Shown here: positions 28,636 to 38,062 of the stretch, one piece after another
Layout of the letters: each line of letters begins with the position of its first letter
Position numbering within the stretch: position 1 is the stretch's first letter
From: Sulfitobacter guttiformis
GTDB lineage: Bacteria; Pseudomonadota; Alphaproteobacteria; Rhodobacterales; Rhodobacteraceae
NCBI RefSeq assembly: GCF_003610455.1
Contig: NZ_RAQK01000002.1
Span: 1,054,001 to 1,118,000 of the forward strand
Direction: 5' to 3'
DNA: 64,000 nucleotides
Made by a program: the position numbers and the translations under genes
Notes under the pieces: generated by a model
The model's input: only the letters and a program-made list of their open reading frames with translations
Databases searched by the model: none
Told to the model about the DNA's origin: nothing

Positions 28636-30788
28636 GCGCGTGCGGCGCGGATCAGTTTCAAGATGTCCTGTGCCGCGTTGGGGATATTCGTTCCAGGCCC
28701 AAAGATCGCCTTGACCCCTGCGTCATAGAGGAACTGGTAGTCCTGCTGCGGGATCACACCACCACAGATCACCAGAATATCCTCTGCTCCTGCATCCTTG
28801 AGCGCTTTGACCAGCTGCGGGGCGAGTGTCTTGTGTCCGGCGGCTTGCGAACTGATGCCGATGACGTGCACATCATTATCTACCGCGTCCTGCGCTGCCT
28901 CAGCCGGGGTCTGAAAGAGCGGGCCGACGTCGACGTCAAAACCGATGTCGGCAAAGGCGGTTGCGATCACTTTTGCGCCGCGATCATGTCCGTCCTGACC
29001 CATTTTCACCACAAGCATACGTGGGCGGCGGCCTTCATCTTCCGCGAACGCCTCAACCGACCTCTGAATCGCGGCAAAGCCTTCATCACCCTCATAGGCG
29101 GCGCCATAAACACCAGCAAGGGTTCTGACCTCGGCGCGGTGGCGGCCGAATTCTTCTTCCATCGCCATGCTGATTTCTCCTACGGTCGCGCGAGCGCGGG
29201 CGGCTTCTATTGCCGCTTCGAGCAGGTTGCCCCCCTCGCGGGCGCGGCGCGACAGCTCTGCCAGAGTATTGGTGCAAGCGGCCTCATCCCGGCTCGCGCG
29301 GATTTTCTCAAGTCGCTTGATTTGGCTTTCGCGCACAGCGACGTTATCGACATCCATGATCTCGATGGCATCTTCTTTTTCGCGGCGGTATTTATTAACC
29401 CCCACGATCACATCGGTGCCACGGTCCTGACCTGCCTGACGCTGGGCAGCGGCCTCCTCGATCCGCAGCTTGGGCATGCCGGAGGCCACTGCCTTTGTCA
29501 TACCACCCATTTCCTCGACTTCCTCAATGAGTTTCCACGCGGCCTCTGCCATGTCATGCGTCAGTTTTTCGACGTAGTAGGAGCCGGCCAGTGGATCAAC
29601 CACATTGGTCACGCCGGTTTCCTCCTGCAAGATCAGCTGGGTGTTGCGCGCGATGCGGCTGGAGTTTTCGGTGGGTAAGGCGATCGCCTCGTCCAATGCG
29701 TTAGTATGCAACGACTGCGTGCCGCCCAGCACCGCCGACATCGCCTCGTAGGCTGTGCGAATGACGTTGTTATAAGGGTCTTGCTCCTGAAGGCTGACGC
29801 CGGATGTCTGGCAGTGCGTGCGAAGCATGCTTGATTTTGCATCTTTGGGATCAAACTCCGCCATGATGCGCGACCACAGCAGGCGCGCGGCCCGCAATTT
29901 TGCAACTTCCATGAAGAAGTTCATACCAATGCAAAAGAAGAAGCTGAGGCGCGGCGCGAATTTATCCACGTCCATGCCCGCCGCAATCGCCGTGCGGACG
30001 TATTCGCGGCCATCCGCAAGCGTGAAGGCAAGCTCCTGCACAAGGTTCGCGCCCGCCTCTTGCATATGGTAGCCAGAGATCGAAATCGAGTTGAATTTCG
30101 GCATCTCGTTGGCGGTATATTCAATGATATCCGCGATAATCTTCATCGACGGTTCCGGCGGGTAAATATAGGTATTGCGGACCATGAACTCCTTGAGGAT
30201 GTCGTTTTGGATGGTGCCGGAAAGAACGGCACGCGAGTGCCCCTGCTCTTCACCCGCAACGATAAAACTGGCCAAAATAGGGATGACTGCACCGTTCATC
30301 GTCATGGAAACACTAACTTTATCGAGCGGGATGCCGTCAAAGAGAATCTTCATATCCTCGACGCTGTCAATTGCCACGCCGGCCTTGCCAACATCACCCT
30401 CGACCCTCGGGTGATCACTGTCATACCCGCGGTGCGTCGCCAGATCGAAGGCAACTGAGACACCCTGCTGGCCTGCCGCAAGCGCGCGGCGATAAAATGC
30501 GTTTGATTCTTCCGCTGTAGAGAAGCCCGCATATTGGCGGATCGTCCATGGGCGCCCTGCATACATCGTCGCCTTTACACCACGGGTATAGGGCGCTTCG
30601 CCAGGGATACCGCCCAGATGACCGACGCCGTCCAGATCCTCAGCCGTATAAAGCGGGGATACATCAATGCCTTCCAGCGTCTTCCACGTAAGATCGTCCA
30701 GCGAGCGGCCACGCAGCTCACCCTCAGCCAGTTTGCGCCAATCGGCCTTGTTCGCGTTCTTGAAAGCGGTGTTCGGTTTGTTGGTCAT
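28632..30788 (-). CDS. scpA: Methylmalonyl-CoA mutase
   Basis: 718-residue adenosylcobalamin enzyme that converts methylmalonyl-CoA to succinyl-CoA. The N-terminal TIM barrel starts with [14 protein letters not shown] and contains [18 protein letters not shown]; the C-terminal cobalamin domain has the base-off motif DGHDRG near residue 600, followed by [13 protein letters not shown]. At this length it is a full single-chain subunit of the homodimeric type, as in ScpA/BhbA. With pccA and pccB a few genes away it completes propionyl-CoA assimilation. It starts inside the sulfotransferase-like gene. No MeaB-type chaperone is adjacent. Confidence 0.93.
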   Translation of the reverse strand: MTNKPNTAFKNANKADWRKLAEGELRGRSLDDLTWKTLEGIDVSPLYTAEDLDGVGHLGGIPGEAPYTRGVKATMYAGRPWTIRQYAGFSTAEESNAFYRRALAAGQQGVSVAFDLATHRGYDSDHPRVEGDVGKAGVAIDSVEDMKILFDGIPLDKVSVSMTMNGAVIPILASFIVAGEEQGHSRAVLSGTIQNDILKEFMVRNTYIYPPEPSMKIIADIIEYTANEMPKFNSISISGYHMQEAGANLVQELAFTLADGREYVRTAIAAGMDVDKFAPRLSFFFCIGMNFFMEVAKLRAARLLWSRIMAEFDPKDAKSSMLRTHCQTSGVSLQEQDPYNNVIRTAYEAMSAVLGGTQSLHTNALDEAIALPTENSSRIARNTQLILQEETGVTNVVDPLAGSYYVEKLTHDMAEAAWKLIEEVEEMGGMTKAVASGMPKLRIEEAAAQRQAGQDRGTDVIVGVNKYRREKEDAIEIMDVDNVAVRESQIKRLEKIRASRDEAACTNTLAELSRRAREGGNLLEAAIEAARARATVGEISMAMEEEFGRHRAEVRTLAGVYGAAYEGDEGFAAIQRSVEAFAEDEGRRPRMLVVKMGQDGHDRGAKVIATAFADIGFDVDVGPLFQTPAEAAQDAVDNDVHVIGISSQAAGHKTLAPQLVKALKDAGAEDILVICGGVIPQQDYQFLYDAGVKAIFGPGTNIPNAAQDILKLIRAARA

Positions 30789-31704
30789 GGAACTGTCCTT
30801 TTGTCAGTGCGCCCGCAGGCAGGCTTTGGCCTGCTCTTGTGCGGGAGCGATCCTCTGTCAGTGTCGCAAGCCCATCCGCACCGGCGGTGAGCCACATCAT
30901 ATCATCTGCGTAAGCTTCGCGCAGCGCGGCAGATTGCGCAGTGCTAAACGGGTTCCAGCGCCCCTCGGCCTCGGCCAGATGGGCGGGCAAATCTGCCTCA
31001 ACCATCCCGTTTGCAAACAATTTCGCCCGCAACATAGGCACATCGGGCGAGCGGTTGAGCCAGCTTTTTGCATCGCCTTGCGGTGCGGCGTGGCCAGTGG
31101 CCTCACTCAGCACCTTGTCGGACTGCCCGGCGAATTGTTCAAACGGCATCACCTTGATTTCGGCCTGTGGCAGCGCGCAGGCCATATCGGTGATGACATC
31201 GCGCCATGTGCGCGCCGCAGCGGCGAGCGCGGCAAGCCGGATGTCATCAGGCATCGGATGGCCCCGCCCCATGCCATAGGCCGCAACGGACGACCACCAA
31301 AGATCCTGTGCGCGAACAGACATAACGACGCGGGTAATCCGCCCTTCAAAAGCAGCATCTAGCCGTGCCAGCCGCTCCCCGATTGCGGGGAAAAGTGATG
31401 CCGCCCGCAGGCAGGCACGTGGCGCCCCGATCATGTTTTCTTCGGTCACCAATATCCGTTGTGCCCCTGCCCGCATCGCTTGTGCGGTATGAAGACGCAC
31501 GCGACCCATCGCACGGCGTTGCAAATTGCGGCCGTTGAGCATGCGCGGCGGCGAAAACAGACCGTCAAACAGGCCCTTACGCAGCATATACGGCTCCCAT
31601 AGGGCAGTCCCTTGGGCCATCAAATGCGCACGATTGCCCCGCACATAGTGTTGAAAACTGGTCGATCCGGTGCGATGTGCCCCGACATGAAGGATAATAT
31701 CCAT
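30724..31704 (-). CDS. Sulfotransferase-like protein
   Basis: 326-residue protein. [20 protein letters not shown] at the start resembles the PAPS-binding loop of sulfotransferases, and [19 protein letters not shown] holds a candidate 3'-phosphate motif. Acceptor unknown. The start is at 31704. The last 21 codons and the stop lie within the 5' end of the mutase gene in another frame (65 bases of overlap), an unusual arrangement that could mean the original stop was lost. Confidence 0.65.
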   Translation of the reverse strand: MDIILHVGAHRTGSTSFQHYVRGNRAHLMAQGTALWEPYMLRKGLFDGLFSPPRMLNGRNLQRRAMGRVRLHTAQAMRAGAQRILVTEENMIGAPRACLRAASLFPAIGERLARLDAAFEGRITRVVMSVRAQDLWWSSVAAYGMGRGHPMPDDIRLAALAAAARTWRDVITDMACALPQAEIKVMPFEQFAGQSDKVLSEATGHAAPQGDAKSWLNRSPDVPMLRAKLFANGMVEADLPAHLAEAEGRWNPFSTAQSAALREAYADDMMWLTAGADGLATLTEDRSRTRAGQSLPAGALTKGQFHDQQTEHRFQEREQGRLAQTG

Positions 31705-31872
31705 AAGCTGTGCAATGCCTTTGCGCCATGAGGCCGCAATTGGCAGCCAGGGGAGGGAAACTACCGCAGTCATGCGGTAAAATCCCTTGCAGCGGGCTTA
31801 ACAGTAAAAATGGGCGCATCTGCCTTCGCAATCGCGCAAATACCCCCTATATGTAGTTCAGAGGGAGAGCTT

Positions 31873-32325
31873 ATGAAATCGTTGTTAGGTGCTGTTATTA
31901 TTGCTGTTTTCGCGGGTGGGGTACAGGCGCAAACCTTGTTTTCCCCAGACCTTCCGCTCATGATCAGGGATGCTGCTGTGACAGATTTGACTGAATTTAG
32001 GTGGAAAAACCGACCTGTCATTGTTTTTGCTGACAGCGAGGATGATCCAGCCTTCATCGAACAAATGGAGCTTCTCAATTTGAGGGCCGAAGAGCTGACC
32101 GAGCGGGACGTGGTTGTGATCGTTGACACGGATCCCGCCGCGCGCAGTGCCATCAGACTAAAAATGAGGCCGCGTGGCTTCATGCTGACCTTGGTGGGCA
32201 AGGACGGCAATGTAGCGATACGCAAACCTTTCCCATGGAGCGTCCGCGAGATCTCTCGCAGCATCGACAAAATGCCCATGCGCCAGCGTGAAATTCGCGA
32301 AGCAAAAGAGCCCACCAACGGGTAG
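31873..32325 (+). CDS. DUF4174 secreted protein
   Basis: 150-residue protein with a signal peptide (MKSLLGAVIIAVFAGGVQAQ) and a mature part matching DUF4174, a thioredoxin-like fold of unknown role (FRWKNRPVIVFADSEDDPAF, GFMLTLVGKDGNVAIRKPFP). No CxxC motif is present, so redox activity is unlikely. GGGAGA precedes the ATG. Periplasmic or surface localised. Confidence 0.78.
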   Translation: MKSLLGAVIIAVFAGGVQAQTLFSPDLPLMIRDAAVTDLTEFRWKNRPVIVFADSEDDPAFIEQMELLNLRAEELTERDVVVIVDTDPAARSAIRLKMRPRGFMLTLVGKDGNVAIRKPFPWSVREISRSIDKMPMRQREIREAKEPTNG

Positions 32326-32327
32326 AG

Positions 32328-32355
32328 TCCGGGGGCATACCTGCCCCCGACCGGA
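32328..32355. terminator. Bidirectional-type hairpin between convergent genes
   Basis: TCC-GGGGGCA (stem 32331-32337) pairs with TGCCCCC (32342-32348) plus flanking GGA, with a 4-base loop; TTTAT follows. It separates the DUF4174 gene from the end of pccA and could end both transcripts. Confidence 0.6.
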
Positions 32356-32374
32356 TTTATGACAGCCTGACCGC

Positions 32375-34420
32375 TCACTCGAATTCCATGATGATGTCAT
32401 CAACAGCAAGGCTGTCACCCGCGCTTGCGTTGATTTTGGTCACGACACCTTTTTTCTCGGCTCGCAGAATGTTTTCCATCTTCATCGCCTCAATGGTGCA
32501 CAAGGCCTGACCGTCCTGCACTTCGTCGCCAACGGCCACGTCTAGCTTAACGATCAGCCCGGGCATCGGGCATAGCAACAGTTTGGAAGTATCCGGCGGT
32601 ACCTTTACCGGCATCTTTCGGGCCATTTCAGCCTGAAGCGGCGTGCGAACGTGCACTTTTACATCCGCGCCTCGGGTGCGGATGCGGAACCCGCCCGAGA
32701 TTTTTCCAACCTTGAGGATCAGTGGCTTGTCCCCCACTGTCATCGTGGCCAGATGATCACCGGGTGTCCAATCGCCAGCCACGCGCAGGGTCTCTCCGTC
32801 ATCGAACGTCACCGTTGCGCCCTCTTTATCCGCGATGATGTGCACGTCAAAACTGTGGTCCTGCACGGCGACATTCCAAGCGGTTCCGACCTTACGCTCG
32901 TGATTGTCCATGCGGCCCGATACCCGCGCACGGCGAATTTCTGCAACCCGGTGCATCGCGGCTGTTGCAGCAGCGATGCGCTTCAGCTCCCCTTCGGCCA
33001 GCGTCACACCCTCGAAACCATCGGGGTATTGATCCTCGATGAAGGCGGTGGTCATTTCGCCTGCGACAAAAATCGGATGATCCATGACCGCACTCAGGAA
33101 CGGCAGGTTATGCCCGATGCCTTCGACTTCGAAACTGTCGAGCGCCACGCGCATCCGCTCAATCGCAGCCTCACGGGTGGGACCCCATGTGCACAGCTTG
33201 GCAATCATCGGGTCGTAATACATCGAGATTTCGCCGCCCTCGTAGACGCCTGTATCATTGCGCACCGCCGTCTCGCCGCTGGGGGCATCACCATGCCATT
33301 TACCGTTCGTGAGCAGTGGCCCTGCTGCAATCTCTGCTGGTGGGCGGTAACGGGTCAGTCGACCGATAGAAGGCAGAAAACCGCGATACGGATCTTCGGC
33401 ATAAAGGCGGTTTTCGATGGCCCAGCCGTTGATTTGCACGTCTTCTTGCTTGATCGTTAGCGCTTCGCCGTTGGCGACGCGGATCATCTGCTCGACCAGA
33501 TCGATACCGGTGATCATCTCCGTTATCGGATGCTCCACCTGAAGGCGGGTGTTCATTTCGAGAAAGTAAAAATTCTTGTCACCGTCGACGATAAATTCGA
33601 CAGTTCCCGCACTGGTGTAGCCGACGGCCTGTGCCAGAGCGACCGATTGCTCGCCCATGGCCTTACGCGTCTCGGCATCAAGGAAGGGCGAAGGCGCTTC
33701 TTCCACAACTTTCTGATTCCGGCGCTGGATCGAGCATTCACGCTCGTTCAGGTAAATACCGTTGCCGTGCCCATCGCAAAGGACCTGAATTTCGATGTGG
33801 CGCGGATTGGTCACAAATTTCTCGATGAAAATTCGGTCATCGCCGAAAGAGTTCGCAGCTTCATTCTTGGAACTCTGGAAGCCCTCGCGCGCCTCTACAT
33901 CGTTCCATGCAATCCGCATGCCCTTGCCCCCACCACCGGCAGTGGCCTTGAGCATAACAGGATACCCGATTTCGTTCGAGATCTTCACCGCCTCGTCAGC
34001 ATCCGCGATGATGCCCATATAACCGGGAACCGTGCTGACGCCTGCTTCCTTGGCGATCTTTTTGGAGGTGATCTTATCACCCATCTTTTCAATGGCACCA
34101 ACGGGGGGTCCGACGAAGGCTACACCGGCCGCACTCAGCGCCTCGGCGAACTTGGAATTCTCGGACAAAAAGCCATAACCGGGATGCACAGCTTGTGCGC
34201 CACTGGCCTTGACCGCCTCCATCACCTTATCGATTACGATATAGGACTGGTTTGCAGGGGGCGGGCCAATATGGATGGCCTCATCTGCCATTTGCACGTG
34301 AAGGGCCTGCCTGTCGGCATCCGAATAAATCGCCACCGTTTGGATGCCCATCTTGCGTGCTGTCTTTATGACACGGCAGGCAATCTCTCCGCGGTTGGCG
34401 ATCAGGATCTTATTGAACAT
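32375..34420 (-). CDS. pccA: Propionyl-CoA carboxylase alpha (biotin) subunit
   Basis: 681-residue biotin-dependent carboxylase subunit. Biotin carboxylase domain from residue 1 (KILIANRGEIACRVIKTARK, the ATP-grasp glycine loop TAGGGGKGMRIAW, EMNTRLQVEHP), a middle BT region, and a C-terminal carrier domain with the biotin lysine K647 in EAMKMEN. It carboxylates biotin, which PccB uses to turn propionyl-CoA into methylmalonyl-CoA. Assigned to propionyl- rather than acetyl- or methylcrotonyl-CoA because pccB, the mutase and a PccR-like regulator are close by. pccB is separated by four small genes. Confidence 0.92.
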   Translation of the reverse strand: MFNKILIANRGEIACRVIKTARKMGIQTVAIYSDADRQALHVQMADEAIHIGPPPANQSYIVIDKVMEAVKASGAQAVHPGYGFLSENSKFAEALSAAGVAFVGPPVGAIEKMGDKITSKKIAKEAGVSTVPGYMGIIADADEAVKISNEIGYPVMLKATAGGGGKGMRIAWNDVEAREGFQSSKNEAANSFGDDRIFIEKFVTNPRHIEIQVLCDGHGNGIYLNERECSIQRRNQKVVEEAPSPFLDAETRKAMGEQSVALAQAVGYTSAGTVEFIVDGDKNFYFLEMNTRLQVEHPITEMITGIDLVEQMIRVANGEALTIKQEDVQINGWAIENRLYAEDPYRGFLPSIGRLTRYRPPAEIAAGPLLTNGKWHGDAPSGETAVRNDTGVYEGGEISMYYDPMIAKLCTWGPTREAAIERMRVALDSFEVEGIGHNLPFLSAVMDHPIFVAGEMTTAFIEDQYPDGFEGVTLAEGELKRIAAATAAMHRVAEIRRARVSGRMDNHERKVGTAWNVAVQDHSFDVHIIADKEGATVTFDDGETLRVAGDWTPGDHLATMTVGDKPLILKVGKISGGFRIRTRGADVKVHVRTPLQAEMARKMPVKVPPDTSKLLLCPMPGLIVKLDVAVGDEVQDGQALCTIEAMKMENILRAEKKGVVTKINASAGDSLAVDDIIMEFE

Positions 34421-34462
34421 ATGTTAGGCCCTTTTGATGGATGTCGAGATGTGGAAAACGCA

Positions 34463-34497
34463 AAAAACCACGCATGCCCGTGGGCCGCGTGGTTTTT
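34463..34497 (-). terminator. Intrinsic terminator after small lipoprotein gene
   Basis: An 11-bp stem (AAAAACCACGC at 34463-34473 with GCGTGGTTTTT at 34487-34497) encloses a second small stem GCCC/GGGC. On the minus strand the stem ends in six Ts, giving a strong terminator for the 70-residue lipoprotein gene; it may also act in the other direction. Confidence 0.75.
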
Positions 34498-34533
34498 GCC
34501 GTGTCTTTTGCGGACGCAGGACGCCCGAAAGAA

Positions 34534-34746
34534 TTAGTTTCTTTTGCAGTTCGTGATGTTTGTGTTGCAGGCAAGGACGTTTGCGCCAGCGCCAAGTGCA
34601 GCACCCTGTGCCAAGCTACCACCAGTTGCTGCGGCAAGACCTGCACCAACCACACCGCCACCAAGGGCTTGCTCGCCAATGTTGTTACCGCATGCTGCAA
34701 GACCTGCCGAGAGGCCAAGCGCGATGACAATTTTCGAAATACCCAT
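34534..34746 (-). CDS. Small glycine-rich lipoprotein
   Basis: 70-residue protein with a lipoprotein signal (IVIALGLSAGLAACG, Cys at 19) and a glycine/alanine-rich body (GGGVVGAGLAAATGGSLAQG) like the glycine-zipper YMGG family. Cys residues near the end (NVLACNTNITNCKRN) might form a disulfide. AAGGA precedes the start. Its role is unknown, probably in the outer membrane or envelope. Confidence 0.7.
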   Translation of the reverse strand: MGISKIVIALGLSAGLAACGNNIGEQALGGGVVGAGLAAATGGSLAQGAALGAGANVLACNTNITNCKRN

Positions 34747-35056
34747 GCCGTTAATCCTTTTTTACTGATGTCTGCTACGCTAACGCGGTGCTGCCCGATA
34801 AGTTCCGGCCCCCCCGTTTGCATCCCATCAAAAAGAGCGGGCGGAAAAAGGACGGGCAGCGTGGCGGAGGGACTTACCTGCTGCCCGTCAAAGGAAGGGG
34901 TTTGGTCTTTGGTCGAGAAACACTCAGGGCGGATGCCATGGCGCGTCTTCTTGGCGACTCTGCGGCCAAATTTCCCATCTGCATAGGCAGAAGTGTCGCA
35001 CACGGCGATATCGGCCAGTTTTCGCCCAGATATGAAGGGGTTGCGCAAGATCATGC
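34747..35056. other. 310-base gap between small genes
   Basis: Apart from the terminator at 34846-34889 and a third copy of its arm at 34790-34797, I see no convincing coding frame here. A minus-strand frame opening at 35054 would have to run through the lipoprotein gene in another register. Confidence 0.5.
34846..34889 (-). terminator. Intrinsic terminator with 10-bp perfect stem
   Basis: On the minus strand GACGGGCAGC (34889-34880) pairs with GCTGCCCGTC (34860-34851) and is followed by CTTTTT, an intrinsic terminator for the gene at 35057-35422. A further copy of GCTGCCCG at 34790-34797 on the plus strand could pair with the same middle arm. Confidence 0.7.
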
Positions 35057-35422
35057 TTACTCTTCGTCCACAATCTTGGGGAAGGTTTGGCGGGCCACAC
35101 GCAGGTCGATTTTCAGCATCGCTTCGTAATCGGCGGGATCAAACGGATCGGTCGCGGGAATAACCTCACGCCCGAACAGCCACGACAGGCGCCCCGCATC
35201 CAGATTGCCACGCTCGAACGGCTCATCGCCAAAAGCTTCCCACAGCGCTTTGAAAAAGCCCTCGTCAGCGCGGCGATCAGGCGCACGCCGGTCTGACCTG
35301 CGCTCACGCACGGTAAGCTCGGTAGCGCCCTTTGGATTTGCGCGGCGGACTGTGAATTGAAAGTCTGTGCCCGGCAAACGGCCAGGGAAACCGCGGTGTT
35401 TGAGCATATAGGCTAGTGCCAT
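35057..35422 (-). CDS. Conserved small protein, unknown
   Basis: 121-residue soluble protein. It starts MALAYMLKHRGFPGRLPGTD, has a basic middle with RERRSDRRAPDRRADEGF, and ends with an acidic helix. No known domain was recognised. GGAGG lies before the ATG. Located between pccA and pccB, on the same strand, with terminators on both sides, so it seems to be transcribed on its own. Confidence 0.6.
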   Translation of the reverse strand: MALAYMLKHRGFPGRLPGTDFQFTVRRANPKGATELTVRERRSDRRAPDRRADEGFFKALWEAFGDEPFERGNLDAGRLSWLFGREVIPATDPFDPADYEAMLKIDLRVARQTFPKIVDEE

Positions 35423-35453
35423 GCTGCGCCCTCCGCGGTGAGGGACAGGGAAG

Positions 35454-35487
35454 CTGTCAGGACGGGGAAAACTTTCCGTCCTGACAG
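35454..35487. terminator. Perfect 12-bp hairpin upstream of the small gene
   Basis: CTGTCAGGACGG (35454-35465) and CCGTCCTGACAG (35476-35487) form a 12-bp perfect stem with a 10-base loop. The T run (ATTTTT) is on the plus-strand side, while the flanking genes are on the minus strand, so it could block readthrough from the opposite direction or act as a weak terminator of the small lipoprotein gene. Confidence 0.6.
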
Positions 35488-35509
35488 ATTTTTAGAAAGA
35501 TTTTGGGAA

Positions 35510-35650
35510 TTATTTGTACTTGCCTGTGTAGACGGGCTCTTGGCTGATTGGCTCAACCACGACAAATTCTTCGACCTGCTGCTTTTTTGCACAAGCAGCG
35601 GCGACAACCAAAAGGCCGAGCATTGCGAAAAGTTTGATGTTCTTCGACAT
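35510..35650 (-). CDS. 46-residue small lipoprotein
   Basis: A very short gene. The start ATG at 35650 has AGGAG upstream; the product begins MSKNIKLFAMLGLLVVAAAC, a type II signal with a lipobox Cys at residue 20, followed by AKKQQVEEFVVVEPISQEPV and a short tail ending in TGKYK. The mature lipoprotein would have about 27 residues. I know similar short lipoproteins from rhodobacters but not a function. Followed by the perfect hairpin at 35454-35487. Confidence 0.75.
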   Translation of the reverse strand: MSKNIKLFAMLGLLVVAAACAKKQQVEEFVVVEPISQEPVYTGKYK

Positions 35651-35772
35651 CTGTATCTCCTGACACGTGTTGTACGGGACAGACCATAACCTGCTATGGC
35701 CCCCGCATTGCTGCGAGATCGCATATTGATGCGCCTCGAGTCAAGCATACCTGCAAGTGTTAGATATGGATA

Positions 35773-35793
35773 TGTGGATAAATCTGTGGACAA
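35773..35793. promoter_or_regulatory. Two DnaA-box-like sites
   Basis: TGTGGATAA at 35773-35781 is the exact complement of the DnaA consensus TTATCCACA, and TGTGGACAA at 35785-35793 is a one-mismatch copy, 12 bases apart in direct order, in an AT-rich stretch with no gene. This could be a DnaA-binding regulatory site; two boxes are too few for a replication origin. Confidence 0.4.
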
Positions 35794-35861
35794 CTTATGT
35801 GACTCCAAAGTCGCAACTACGGGACCACCCGAGAGGCGATCCGCAAGATGTTGTGTATGCA

Positions 35862-36239
35862 TCAAAACTCATCCCACATACAGATCCCATTTTCGGTCTT
35901 AAATGCTTCGAAATACTGTACGGCATCACGGTCCGGCACGCCAAATTCGGTGATCCTGTCCATGAAAGTAATCACGACTTTATCAGCTGAAAGCTCGTAT
36001 TCGACCATATATGGCAGCACGAACGTCTCGCACAGGTGCAGCATATCATCGCCTGAGGTGTCAAAACCTACCTGCCCTGCCCCCGCCGCGATCTGCGGTG
36101 CAATATAGCGAAACCGCAAATAATGGACCTGATCCTGCTGATCGACCAGCACCTCATGCAACGTGAGCTGCTGGCCGGAAGGCACATCCTGCGCGGCCAG
36201 AGGACCGGCAGAAAGCAGCAAGGCGACAAGCGCTTTCAT
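35862..36239 (-). CDS. Secreted small protein (DUF6497-like)
   Basis: 125-residue protein with a cleavable signal peptide (MKALVALLLSAGPLAAQDVP). The mature part is beta-rich with two Cys-bearing segments (DDMLHLCETFVLPY and ENGICMWDEF). Likely periplasmic. I associate it with the DUF6497 family of rhodobacters, function unknown. Start placed at the ATG at 36239. Downstream of pccB on the same strand. Confidence 0.6.
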   Translation of the reverse strand: MKALVALLLSAGPLAAQDVPSGQQLTLHEVLVDQQDQVHYLRFRYIAPQIAAGAGQVGFDTSGDDMLHLCETFVLPYMVEYELSADKVVITFMDRITEFGVPDRDAVQYFEAFKTENGICMWDEF

Positions 36240-36347
36240 AGAGCACCATTCCACGTAGATATGCTGCGGACCGATGTCGTGCCGCGCAAATCGCAGGCAC
36301 AGTTCGCTCCGGCAGATCCGGTTTTTGCGGCAATCACTCCCGACACC

Positions 36348-37880
36348 CTAAAGTGGAATGTTGTCGTGCTTTTTCCACGGCAACGACGATTTCTTATTGC
36401 GCAGTGAGGCGAAGGCACGCGCGATCCGCTTGCGGGTCATACGCGGCTGGATGACCTCGTCGATGAAACCGCGCTCGGCTGCAACAAACGGGTTGGCAAA
36501 ACGATCCTCGTAATCGGCCACATGCAGGGCGGTCTTATCTGCATCCTTGAGGTCGGCGCGATGAATGATCTCGGTAGCGCCCTTGGCACCCATCACCGCA
36601 ATTTCGGAGGTGGGCCATGCATAATTGAAGTCCGCCTTCAGATGCTTGGATGCCATCACCACATAAGCTCCACCGTAGGCTTTGCGCGTGATAACTGTGA
36701 CCATCGGCACTGTTGCCTCACCATAGGCGTAAAGCAATTTGGCTCCGTGTTTGATCACGCCACCGTACTCCTGACTAACACCCGGCAAAAAGCCCGGAAC
36801 GTCGACCAATGTGAGAATCGGAATTTCGAACGCGTCACAAAACCGGACAAAACGTGCAGCCTTGCGGGCGGATTCGATATCCAGAACACCGGCAAGGACC
36901 ATCGGCTGGTTTGCCACCACGCCAACGGACCGACCCTCGATGCGGATAAAGCCGGTGATTATGTTGCGGGCAAACTCTTCCTGAATTTCGTAGAAGTCAC
37001 CCTCATCCGCAAGCTTGATAATCAGCTCTTTCATGTCATAGGGCGTGTTCGCGTTTGCAGGCACCAGCGTGTCGAGCGAAGGCTCGATCCTGTCTGGCGT
37101 ATCGAAAAACGGACGAACAGGCGCTTTCTCGCGGTTATTGGACGGCAGAAAATCGACCAGACGGCGGACTTCGGCCAAGGCCTCAACGTCGTTCTCGAAG
37201 GCTGCGTCGGCCACGGATGATTTTTTGGTATGAGTTGATGCGCCCCCCAACTCTTCTGCCGTGACCTGCTCGTTGGTGACCGTCTTGACCACGTCAGGAC
37301 CAGTCACAAACATGTAAGAGCTGTCTTTGACCATAAAGATAAAGTCGGTCATGGCAGGCGAATAAACCGCCCCGCCGGCACAGGGCCCCATAATCACACT
37401 GATCTGCGGAACCACGCCCGAGGCTTCGATGTTGCGTTGGAAAATATCGCCATATCCCGCAAGGCTATCGACACCTTCCTGGATCCGCGCGCCACCCGAA
37501 TCGTTGATGCCGATAATCGGCGCTCCATTCTGGATCGCCATATCCATGATCTTACAAATCTTCTTGGCGTGGGTGGCAGAAACGGAACCACCCAGAACCG
37601 TGAAATCCTGCGCAAAGACGTAGACGAGGCGGCCGTTGATCGTGCCCCACCCTGTGACCACACCATCACCGGCAGGCTTTTGCTGCTCCATCCCGAAATC
37701 GGTACAGCGATGGGTGACAAACATGTCAAACTCCTCAAAGGAGCCCTCATCGAGCAAAAGATGCACCCGCTCGCGGGCAGTCAGCTTGCCGCGTGCGTGC
37801 TGTGCGTCGATGCGGTTCTGACCACCGCCCAATTGCGCATCCGCGCGGCGATCGTCGAGCTGTTGCAAAATATCTTTCAT
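36348..37880 (-). CDS. pccB: Propionyl-CoA carboxylase beta (carboxyltransferase) subunit
   Basis: 510-residue carboxyltransferase of the crotonase-like fold. The two halves show [56 protein letters not shown] and the second-half acyl-CoA motifs ([35 protein letters not shown]). It transfers carboxyl from biotin of PccA to propionyl-CoA. GGGAG precedes the ATG. Its upstream region carries TTTGCAAA-type sites, as expected for control by PccR. Divergent from the MFS gene. Confidence 0.94.
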   Translation of the reverse strand: MKDILQQLDDRRADAQLGGGQNRIDAQHARGKLTARERVHLLLDEGSFEEFDMFVTHRCTDFGMEQQKPAGDGVVTGWGTINGRLVYVFAQDFTVLGGSVSATHAKKICKIMDMAIQNGAPIIGINDSGGARIQEGVDSLAGYGDIFQRNIEASGVVPQISVIMGPCAGGAVYSPAMTDFIFMVKDSSYMFVTGPDVVKTVTNEQVTAEELGGASTHTKKSSVADAAFENDVEALAEVRRLVDFLPSNNREKAPVRPFFDTPDRIEPSLDTLVPANANTPYDMKELIIKLADEGDFYEIQEEFARNIITGFIRIEGRSVGVVANQPMVLAGVLDIESARKAARFVRFCDAFEIPILTLVDVPGFLPGVSQEYGGVIKHGAKLLYAYGEATVPMVTVITRKAYGGAYVVMASKHLKADFNYAWPTSEIAVMGAKGATEIIHRADLKDADKTALHVADYEDRFANPFVAAERGFIDEVIQPRMTRKRIARAFASLRNKKSSLPWKKHDNIPL

Positions 37881-37946
37881 GGACGGGTCTCCCTACCGGA
37901 TTATGTTCCGCAATGTATCGAAGGGATTGCCAGAGACAAAGGTCAA

Positions 37947-37995
37947 TTTAGCAAATTTGCAAAATCTATTCACTGATATCGCTGCAAATTGCAAA
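37947..37995. promoter_or_regulatory. Putative PccR operator in the pccB promoter region
   Basis: TTTAGCAAA is followed directly by TTTGCAAA (37956-37963), and 20 bases later CTGCAAATTGCAAAT repeats the TGCAAA core twice. TTTGCAAA is the half-site reported for the propionyl-CoA regulator PccR in Rhodobacter. The spacing here differs from the tandem with four bases between halves that I recall, so the site is a candidate only. It lies between pccB and the divergent MFS gene. Confidence 0.55.
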
Positions 37996-38062
37996 TAAGC
38001 TAATATCCCGATATCCGTCAGACCCACTCGACAACGCGCAAACAGCGATCTAGATATTTTAC

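Noticed and set aside
34410..35054. A 214-codon minus-strand open frame across the small lipoprotein gene and the gap before it
   Set aside because: It overlaps a well-supported lipoprotein gene in another register, has weak ribosome binding and low-complexity, shadow-like composition.
35773..35793. Replication origin
   Set aside because: Only two DnaA-like boxes, no hemE, parAB or repABC genes nearby, and no long AT-rich unwinding region.
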